A DNA stretch of 64,000 nt from Dermacentor variabilis (lineage: Eukaryota; Arthropoda; Arachnida; Ixodida; Ixodidae): the NCBI RefSeq assembly GCF_050947875.1, contig NC_134572.1, forward strand, positions 125,977,605 to 126,041,604, written 5' to 3'. A model generated the notes under the pieces. It did not search any database and was not told the DNA's origin. It was given only the letters and a program-made list of their open reading frames with translations. The translations under genes were made by a program, and so were the position numbers. Shown in pieces: positions 22,346-30,285 of this stretch (positions are counted from its first letter, which is position 1; each line of letters opens with the position of its first letter).

Positions 22346-22534
22346 CAGAAAAAGCCAACAAAAATGACATGAAAAGGACAGTATGGGGGAGTTATTTGTA
22401 GTGCCTCATCGAATTTAAAAGAAACGATCAATAAATGGAAAGTGAATGAAAAACAACTGGCCGCAGGTGTGATACGAGCGCGCGCCTTCGCATTACGCGT
22501 ACGATGCTCTTACAATTGAGCTACCGCGGCGCCG
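22343..22534 (-). mobile_element. tRNA-derived SINE, second family (minus strand)
   Basis: On the minus strand the head starts CGGCGCCGCGGTAGCTCAAT, with an A-box GGTAGCTCAATTGTAAGAGC, then ACGCGTAATGCGAAG where a tRNA anticodon arm would lie. The B-box half is degenerate. The body continues with a TTGTTTTTCATTCACTTTCC-type run and ends with TTTTGTTGGCTTTTTCTGAC. The tRNA-like head plus unrelated body defines a SINE. I associate this sequence with ticks, but that is recollection. Confidence 0.75.
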
Positions 22535-22804
22535 TTTTCCCATCTCCTTTCTGGGGTATCTATGTCTGCCTACTAGAATTACCCATGGGAGGGTTAGCCA
22601 GCGCCACCACTCATGGCCAACTTAGTGAATGTAGAGCGCATCTTATCTACCGCAGGCGTCACGTAGTGCGTGAACTTCATATACCTGAAGGCAACTGGTC
22701 TATAAGCCCACAAATGATACCGGAAGGCTGCGAAGCGGCCGGATTCGAGATTTTCCCAATGTAAAGAACGATAAGAAAGGAATTCGAGGGGCCCGGTTAT
22801 TATT
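22535..22804. other. Unassigned spacer between two SINE copies
   Basis: About 270 bases, in part possibly an older copy of tRNA-related sequence, with no motif that can be supported. Confidence 0.3.
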
Positions 22805-22927
22805 AACGAAATATCAGAAGCCAACAAATAATGACACGACGAACGGAATAGCGGAAATTATTCGTAGTTAATTGAATTAAAGAAATGATGGTGAACTGAA
22901 TAATTAAATTGAATAAACAAAACAACG

Positions 22928-22981
<54 letters not shown>

Positions 22982-23085
22982 ATTGAAATGTAGTAGATAG
23001 AGAAGAAAAGAGAAATAAGAAGAATTGTATGAAATAAGTTGTGGTTGGTGGACACTGGTCCAATAACCTTCGCTTCTCATTACGC
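22805..23085 (-). mobile_element. Second copy of the same SINE family, old, split by an AT microsatellite
   Basis: The minus-strand 3' end (TTGTTGGCTTCTGATATTTC, complement of about 22808-22827) and the block ATTTCTTTAATTCAATTAA match the body of the SINE at 22343-22534. The head (ACGCGTAATGAGAAGCGAAG) matches its anticodon-arm region. A (TA)n tract at 22932-22979 has expanded between head and body. Confidence 0.6.
22932..22979. repeat. (AT)n microsatellite
   Basis: About 24 uninterrupted TA units inside the old SINE copy. Confidence 0.95.
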
Positions 23086-23411
23086 GTGTGGTCTATTACC
23101 AACTGTGATACGTTGACGGCCATCAATGAGTCCACTAGTTTGCATATTTATGTGTACTGGATCTAGTCCTGCGAGTGCTAGCCTGCGAGTGTTAATCTGC
23201 GCCACTCGGAGAGGGCTGGTGTAGAACACTCCTTTCCGCACGGTGGCGTCACGTAACACGCAAAATTGGGAGTACAGGCACGTGGTTAATAAACCTCCGT
23301 ATGGTACTTAAGGCACCAGGGCTGCCACGTTCGAGACCCTCGTTATCAATGAACGAGAAGAAAGGAGACAAAGGGGATCAATTTTATTTAATCGCGAATG
23401 CGTAATATCTT

Positions 23412-23414
<3 letters not shown>

Positions 23415-23488
<74 letters not shown>
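23415..23488. repeat. (AT)n microsatellite
   Basis: About 37 uninterrupted TA units abutting the 5' end of the SINE at 23489. Confidence 0.95.
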
Positions 23489-23489
<1 letters not shown>

Positions 23490-23727
23490 CCCGCCGTGGT
23501 TGCTCAGTGGCTATGGTGTTGGGCTGCTGAGCACGAGGTCGCGGGATCGAATCCCGGCCACGGCGGCCGCATTTCGATGGGGGCGAAATGGGAAAACACC
23601 CGTGTGCTTACATTTAGGTGCACGTTAAAGAACCCCAGGTGGTCAAAATTTCCGGAGTCCTCCACTACGGCGTGCCTCATAATCAGAAAGTGGTTTTGGC
23701 ACGTAAAACCCCAAAGAAAAAAAAAAA
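23489..23727 (+). mobile_element. Ruka-like tRNA-derived SINE, nearly intact
   Basis: The head has an A-box-like TGGTTGCTCAGTGGCTATGG and a good B-box GGGATCGAATCCC, the internal RNA polymerase III promoter elements. The body holds CATTTCGATGGGGGCGAAAT, GTGCACGTTAAAGAACCCC, TCCACTACGGCGTGCCTCAT and GTGGTTTTGGCACG, and ends in CCCCAAAG followed by an A-run. It is closely similar to the minus-strand copy at 27027-27266. Both flanks are simple AT repeats, so a target duplication cannot be read. The family name is from memory of ixodid tick SINEs. Confidence 0.85.
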
Positions 23728-24335
23728 TATATATATATAATGTTATGCTGGACGCAAAAGGGTTCTTAGGTGTCTCCACGTGGACTCTTGAAAATGGTGA
23801 TCCTCACATTGGTGATGACAGAACAATCAAACATCCGCCACTGCTATAGGATGCAGAGGGGTGTTGCCACCGGGTACATACCGGTAAAATAAGGATGAGC
23901 GTGCTCCCAGCCGGGTGCTCGGCAGCTACGAGAGTTCCGAGGCGCTTTGAAGTGCACCAACCTATTGGGAAGATGGCGGCATGGGAATGCCAGGCTCCTT
24001 TATTTTCCCTGTGCTCACAAGGATTTAGACAGAAAATTAGGGTGACTAATTTTCCAACTGTGTCCGCCTGTATATGGTCAATGGACAGGCTGGGGTACGC
24101 TTGTGCCCATTTTAAGCAGCACAGGTGCGCAGTTGGTGAGAATTCGGGGCGAGCGCTCTGCAAGTAGGCCACGGTGGCTGTCCATTTTTGATGAACCACT
24201 TTATCCCAGGCAAACTCGAGCTATCACAATGAAGAAGACTGGGTGCGCGATAACCTGTACAGAGGAGAAAGATGCATACGTCTGATAAAGATATCTCCAC
24301 ACAATCAAGATGACATTCACAATCACATATTATAA
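23728..24335. other. Unassigned non-coding DNA
   Basis: Overlapping frames on both strands at 23804-24199 have no recognised motif and look like chance. A short AT tail at 23728-23738 belongs to the SINE. Confidence 0.35.
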
Positions 24336-24403
24336 ACACCACACACACACACACACACGCACACACGCACGCACGCACGCACGCACGCACACACACGCAC
24401 ACA

Positions 24404-24498
<95 letters not shown>

Positions 24499-24557
24499 CC
24501 ACACACACACACACACGCACACGCACGCACACGCACACGCACACGCACACACACACT

Positions 24558-24615
<58 letters not shown>
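24336..24615. repeat. Compound (AC)n / (AT)n microsatellite, about 280 bp
   Basis: A long CA/ACGC tract (24336-24559) with interspersed GCAC units runs directly into a (TA)n tract (24560-24614). Frames read through it are artefacts of the dinucleotide repeat. Confidence 0.95.
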
Positions 24616-24616
<1 letters not shown>

Positions 24617-24899
24617 CCAAGAAGCAGACAAGGAGGAAACATATGCTTCATGCTGACGCCAGTGCGGTAGCAATTAAACGGTATCGATTCGGTGGGCTCC
24701 CTCTCTTTTAAAGGACTTGTCATTTCCGAAAGGAAAAAGATTGAGAAGCAATTTCATTGTGTGATGGTGGATGACCAGCGAAGATGTAGCACAACACAAA
24801 GGATTAGACATGGGTAAACGTATTTATTTTCATCATTTGGTAATGGTAGTAACGACAGCTCTGTGATTACTGTGATACGGCGCTGATTGGTTCGGTTAC
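24616..24899. other. Unassigned non-coding DNA
   Basis: No motif seen. Confidence 0.35.
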
Positions 24900-25470
24900 A
24901 ACGTTAGGCGGAATCTTGGTCAAAGTTAAATTTTTACACGAGCGTTGTTGAGTATTTGAGTGACTCGGATTGGTGTGGCACTTCAAACGAAACCTTTTCT
25001 AGCGCAAACAGAGTGAACCATTTCTTGTCTGGTTTTGAAATACTCACATTGAACTCTCCAACAATGATCACACGGGTAGTGTTATCACGGCGAAGCCATG
25101 CCACGCGCGTATTCATGAATTTTTCGATATCACGCTTGACTGCGCCTGGAGCTATCCAGATAGCCTAGAGAACGCCATGCCCACAGTTGCTGGCACTGTC
25201 CTTTCGCAAGTCAAGGAGACAAATATACATACATTTTGTCCTTTGCGTATATGGCAACACCTCCTGCTCGCGAGTCCATGTGCTGTTCGCAAACGATTTG
25301 AATCTTACGGGGCTATGAGCCATTGCATTTTTTGCTTGCTTACGGGGGTATGAGCCATTGATGATGATAGTTGGCGACATGCTGTTCTCTATGTGGTATG
25401 CGGGATTAGGAAGAATGTAGGCACTATTTGCTTCACTTCGCTTAATTCCTGTAGTCTCTGCGTTACGGGT
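24900..25470 (-). pseudogene. Endonuclease/exonuclease/phosphatase-type domain relic of an unidentified element
   Basis: On the minus strand, frames broken by indels carry motifs of an AP-endonuclease-like fold in order. First is a glycine-rich GGVAIY-like block, about 25230-25270, in a different frame from the next. Then follow DLRKDSASNCGHGVL, KFMNTRVAWLRRDNTTRVII and VGEFNV, where VGDFN is the usual catalytic loop and D is changed to E. The last piece ends at 24934. Such domains occur in LINEs and in Helentron-type Helitrons. No RT or helicase is adjacent, so the parent element cannot be named. At least two frameshifts are needed. Confidence 0.5.
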
Positions 25471-25535
25471 CAATGAGCCATTGCATTTTTTTCTTACTTA
25501 CGGGGTATGAGACAATGAATATGATAGTTTTTGTT
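25308..25535. repeat. Degenerate direct repeats containing ATGAGCCATTG
   Basis: Three or four imperfect copies of TTACGGGG-x-ATGAGCCATTG occur at about 25310, 25342, 25465 and 25498. The first pair and the second pair are similar to each other about 155 bases apart, suggesting a duplicated block. Confidence 0.6.
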
Positions 25536-27026
25536 GACGCAGACGAAAAATACACGGAACCCTGGCCATATACAGATTCGCGGTAACAGAAATGAACCAT
25601 ATTAAAGGAATGCGTCCCGGGCGAACGAGCACTACTGAACGACGATGAAAGGCGATAACAAAGAAAAAGCGTGACGATGAATGTTAGAGGAGCCTCAGTG
25701 GGGAGGCAGACACGATCAATGCAAAAGCACTGGCGCTAATTGCGGCGTCGTGCGCCCGCAGAAAAAGAAGCCCAATAATGAAGCTTAGCACTTCTTTTTC
25801 AAAGCAGCAACGCACATATGTATTCGCCATAACCGATGCTTTCGTGTGTGTGTGTTTTTTTTTTTTTTGCATGCTCGAGTATGGAGCACGCAACTGTTCC
25901 CAGCGCGTCTTCGCTTCTGTTTCGTATCCAGATATCGCTTTCTGTTTCCGTCACTTGGCCCTCGCTGCCCCATCGGGGTTATTAAAGACGTTAAAAATAT
26001 CTTGAGGGTTAAATTAAAGTGATTGGTAACGGGGATACTCCTTACGTCTGTTCCCTTCTGTCTAATGGTGCTTCAGAAATGCGCTGACGAAAGCGGAAAG
26101 CTATATGGCGATAAGCCAAGTTCGTTTGCGAGTGATTTGCTTTTGCTTCCGCTGGCACGTCTTCTTTCCGAGCAGACGGAGAGGTCTGAACAGAAATTTG
26201 CGTCTCTTTCTGCAACTGCCCCCGTGAAAGTACCGACAATAAAAATGGCGCTTGTTTCCGGATTGCACGTTGCACGTAATTGTTCGTGCCCTGTGTTGTT
26301 GTACTAAAAAGTGATCGTTGTGAGGGAGCCTGAACAATGGCGCCCTTTAAGTGGCAACTTGTAGTTAGATGATTTGCAAGACGAGTTACCTCCTGCCTTA
26401 GAATAAATCAAATCGTGCAAGACGTGCGGATGAGCGACGTTATTGAGTGAGCAGATGAACTGGAGCAGAGATTTGGTGCATCAGAGAACACAACTGACTG
26501 CACCAGAGACATTTATATGAGTGTTTCTACCTCTTCCGCTTTATTTACTTATCCTTACGCCAAAGAAATCGCTTCTGTCGAGCTCTCAAGTCCGCGTAGG
26601 TTAGGCAATACTCATGTACCAGTGGGATGGCCGCTAAAATAGCACACGTTTATAGCACAAACTTTGCGACAGCGTTCTGAACGCTCAGTGCATATCAAGT
26701 TTTTTATCATTTATGAACGAGCTACATTTGCCCAATGGCCATGAAAAGAAATGCTTAGAAATCGCAGTAGAAAAGAAGTTATAGAAATATTGGATAGAAG
26801 ATAAGAGTTGTCCTTTAGTATACAACGTTTGCATTCTTATGTAAGCAGGGGCCCTATAACGTAAAACTATTCCAATATGTCTTTATTGCAATCTACTGAC
26901 GTCAAATTTGCGTAACCGCCGACGAAAGCATCGGGCGATAACCCGCAGGGTTGTCTGAGCAGACCAATCAAACGCTCTCCTCGTTCAAAGGAGGTTACTT
27001 TTGTTTGCTTGAAAAACGAATAACAT
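25536..27026. other. Unassigned non-coding DNA
   Basis: No gene or element recognised over about 1.5 kb. Short frames at 25684-26337 overlap on both strands and lack motifs. Confidence 0.4.
27015..27026. repeat. Left target-site duplication of the SINE
   Basis: AACGAATAACAT, repeated exactly at 27267-27278. Confidence 0.9.
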
Positions 27027-27266
27027 AATAATAATAATATTTGGGGTTTTACGTGCCAAAACCACTTTCTGATTATGAGGCACGCCGTAGTGGAGGACTC
27101 CGGAAATTTTGACCACCTGGGGTTCTTTAACGTGCACCTAAATCTAAGCACACGGGTGTTTTCGCATTTCGCCCCCATCGAAATGCGGCCGCCGTGGCCG
27201 GGATACGATCCCACGACCTCGTGCTCAGCAGCCCAACACCATAACCACTGAGCAACCACGGCGGGT
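27027..27266 (-). mobile_element. Ruka-like SINE with intact target-site duplication
   Basis: Minus-strand copy of the SINE at 23489-23727, with only scattered differences. It ends in an (ATT)n-type tail on the left. A 12-bp target duplication AACGAATAACAT flanks it exactly at 27015-27026 and 27267-27278, the mark of LINE-assisted retrotransposition. The B-box reads GGGATCGTATCCC (one substitution from the other copy), so promoter activity may be reduced. Confidence 0.9.
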
Positions 27267-27278
27267 AACGAATAACAT
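27267..27278. repeat. Right target-site duplication of the SINE
   Basis: AACGAATAACAT, repeated exactly at 27015-27026. Confidence 0.9.
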
Positions 27279-29145
27279 CGCCTACACTGATGCGGCTTGT
27301 CTTATCTAATTGGCTGACAAGAGGCGAGGGCCACGCTCAAATGGAGAGGGAATCGATGTAGCCGAGCCACTGCGTTGAAAATCGATAACCCGATGAAGAG
27401 GGTGGTGCCGGCGTCTGCGATTGGTCCGCTTTGTCTTAGTTAGCTTGCGGTGGCTGGTCGAAAATCGCGGCGGCATACAACGGAAGCTTAAGAATGACGC
27501 TATTACGGATCCTCAGCAAAGAATAGTTGGCAGAACGAGGTTTTAAACGTGCCGAAAGTGCTCGAAAACGTTGCACGGTCGCGCATAAGGTTTTATTATA
27601 CGCAAATAAACCCTTGCTCTCCGGCAGGTGCAAGTAGCCATTGCCTGAGTGCTCGGCGACAGCCATGGGCGGCCTACGGCTATTCAGAAGATAATTCAGT
27701 TTTGTTCGGCATATTAATGCATCTTTAACGCGTACACGTCACTTTGACGCCGTGAGTTCTCGCGGTTTTGTGACGGCGTGTGACAGGCAGATGAAATGGG
27801 TGCAGCCCGAAAACTTTTGACCAATAGACGAGAGCTAATGGCTAAAACCGTCGAATGAGAAATAAGTAGTTTTTTTCTTCTATGAAATAATGCATAATCA
27901 GTGTGTACACGTCATATCAGATTGGGAAGCATCGCGGATTTCATGACGTCGCGTGACAGACAGGCGAAGTAGGAGTGGTCCAAAGAAGTTCTTGACCAAT
28001 CGCGGAGGGCTGATTGCAGAATTGGAATAGAAAAATTTGGAATAGCTTTACTATTATAGCGCCCCAGGACACAAAACGCGAGCTGACAATGTAAGCTTCT
28101 AAATTCAGGCAAAATAGGAGATGCACCGGCCTTACACACGAGTGATTGAATAGCTGGGCAATAATAAACAAGGTGTAGCGGCTTACACTGCGTTAATCAA
28201 GCGCTAACTCGACGAAGATGGAATGAAGGCAATTGTGCCGGGATACCAATATTCAATCAGTAAAATGTCATACGTGTAACATTGTATTCAATATCTTTCT
28301 TGCAGCGCATTACTAGAAGCTGAAAATCCCCGAGGCAAAATTTTGTATTCGCAGGTCACATAGCACGCGCTCTACGGGGTGTTCTTTAGAATAGTTTATC
28401 GAAGTTATTTTTAGTAATGAGCTGCAGAAACTAATACTTTCGATGCCATCAGTATTACTTACTTAAATATACTCTAAGAGCCCACGTGGTACATAGAATA
28501 AGGGCGGCGAGGCATGAAATGGTGCCCAATACATGATGCATCGAGATCCAAAATCAAGAAAGGGGCCTACAGGTGGAGTAGCACGCCGTTGTATAGAAGT
28601 TGCATAAAGCGGTACAAAGTGCCACAGAAAGGTTGATCAGCGTTTCGAGAGGTGGACATATCTTTCACAAAGGCACATGACAAGGACAGGTCTGCCTCCC
28701 CTAACGCTGGCCAGCCTTTCTGAGACACTTTATCTCTGTTTACATAGCGTGTTTACCCCAATGTGCATGGGGACCTACACGAGATCATGTGCTGTTGTGG
28801 TCTAAGATGCGCTCAGTGCACAACATAACAATTAGAAGCAAAGTACGTCGATCGAGTGAAGAGGCTGCCATCACTCATGCCCTTAAACGACACCTCACGG
28901 TGCCAAGAAGAACTGTTCGGGGTGAGCATTCTCGTTAACATTCCAAGGCTGCTCAGGCTGTCATGGGTACCACCACAAGGTAACTTGAAATACGGAAGTA
29001 AGCAGGCGAAGTGAACTGACAGTAGATAAGTGTGTACAGAATAACGTCTGCTTTCACTTAATGCCCAAGCCTGTGTCCGTACGCGTTCCTGATATATTCA
29101 AAGAGAAGGGGCGTATACTAGGGGGCGCAAGGTAAACCGACCTTC
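27279..29145. other. Unassigned non-coding DNA
   Basis: About 1.9 kb with no recognised gene or repeat. Confidence 0.4.
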
Positions 29146-29287
29146 TCGGTGTTGCGTTTCGCCTGCGACACGTGGTTTTGCCGGCGCGACGGCGGCGGGG
29201 CGGCGGACATTTTGGCCCGATCGTCGTCACCGCAACACTCATCGCCAGGTGTTTCCAGGCGCGTCTGCGGCGATGCGACCGCCTAGG

Positions 29288-29428
29288 GATTTCGTTCCAG
29301 TCATTGTGCCCGAAACAGGCGAGGCCAAAGCAGGGATCTCCTTCCAGTTATTGGGCCCGAAACAGGCGATGCCAAAGCAGGGATCTCGTTCCAGTCATTG
29401 TGCCCGAAACAGGCGATGCCAAAGCAGG
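29288..29428 (+). repeat. Three 47-bp tandem units in U3 of copy 1
   Basis: Units start at 29288, 29335 and 29382 with a few differences between them. A partial fourth unit follows. The same array lies at 35335-35475 in the 3' LTR. Copy 2 has only one equivalent unit here. Confidence 0.85.
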
Positions 29429-29635
29429 GACCATCTTCTCGTTACAGTCATTGTGTCCGACCGGCAGCGCCACGACAGTGTGCTGCGCAGCGCCACGACC
29501 AGGTGCTACGAGATCGTGCGCAGCGCCACGACATGGTGCTACGGCATCGCTACGACAGTGTGCGTCACCATTAGCCCATTGTACATTCACGTGCTCGTCT
29601 TTTGAGGGGTTCCTTCTTGCCCTCAACTGCGAGAG

Positions 29636-29643
29636 TATAAAAA
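29636..29643 (+). promoter_or_regulatory. TATA box in the 5' LTR of copy 1
   Basis: TATAAAAA lies about 110 bases before the AATAAA signal at 29753, placing transcription start and R in the last third of the LTR. The 3' LTR has the same at 35683-35690. Confidence 0.7.
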
Positions 29644-29930
29644 CAGCTGCCCCCGGACGCCAGAGGAGGGCTCCGATTTCTTCCGTTGAGTGAAGTGCTC
29701 TCCCGTCTCTCTACTTCGGTCAAACCTGACCGCCAACTCTTTGCGATGTTAAAATAAACAAGTTGTTTCGTTGTTACCTGTCGACTCATGCTTTGCCGGG
29801 ACCTTCGGATGCTTGCAGTTGTACCCCAGGCCGCCAGGCCAACGCTACCCTTGGGGCTTGCGACCCAGGTACAACCACGGGCGTCAGCGCCGAGTTCCCA
29901 ACAGATCGTACCAGCAGTCGGATCCAAACA

Positions 29931-30285
29931 TCTGGTTGCCAGCGGTGAGATCGCCTACGACTTCAAACAACGGTCTGCCAGCGGCGAGATCGCGACAACG
30001 GAGGCCAGCAGCAAAGAGATGCAGTTGACTGTATGCTGAGCAGCTCAAAGACGATCCGGGAGCAGTGCAACGAGCCCTGTGTGACGACTGGTTGCCTGCA
30101 GCGGAACGACTGCGCGGAATTCCTGCCTGCGAGGTTTGGTGAGTGCGGGACTTTCTTCTACTGAGCTTTGCCAGGCTTTTTGTTAGTGTCAGAAACAGAG
30201 CTGGTAATTGTGGTTGTCGTTGCTGCCGGGTTAGTTTGCGGCAAGACAATAGTAAGCAGTAGAGAAAGCAGCATTCAGAGCAGCC
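29931..30285 (+). other. Leader with putative primer-binding site, copy 1
   Basis: Just inside the LTR, after TC, comes TGGTTGCCAGCGGTGAGATC, which begins TGG as primer-binding sites do. The priming tRNA was not identified. A similar block, TCTGCCAGCGGCGAGATCGC, repeats about 40 bases later. The leader ends at the gag ATG in a GCAGCCATGG context. Confidence 0.6.

Larger units (their letters stand above)
29150..29930 (+). repeat. 5' LTR of copy 1
   Basis: A TATA box (TATAAAAA, 29636-29643) and a polyadenylation signal AATAAA (29753-29758) give the expected U3-R-U5 order. U3 contains three tandem 47-bp units (29288-29428) around CCAGTCATTGTGCCCGAAAC, the kind of array that can act as an enhancer. 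It matches the 3' LTR by eye throughout, with a constant offset of 6047. Confidence 0.93.

Noticed and set aside
22343..22534. Functional tRNA gene
   Set aside because: The tRNA-like head has mismatched stems, a degenerate B-box and a SINE body instead of a terminator.
23496..23849. Frames across the SINE copies (also 26867-27259)
   Set aside because: The sequence is a tRNA-derived SINE and its flank; these frames are incidental.
24112..24723. Long frames made of Cys-Val, Thr-His or Tyr-Ile repeats
   Set aside because: They are translations of AC and AT dinucleotide repeats.
29288..29428. CRISPR-like array
   Set aside because: The units are directly adjacent with no spacers, inside an LTR of a eukaryotic element.
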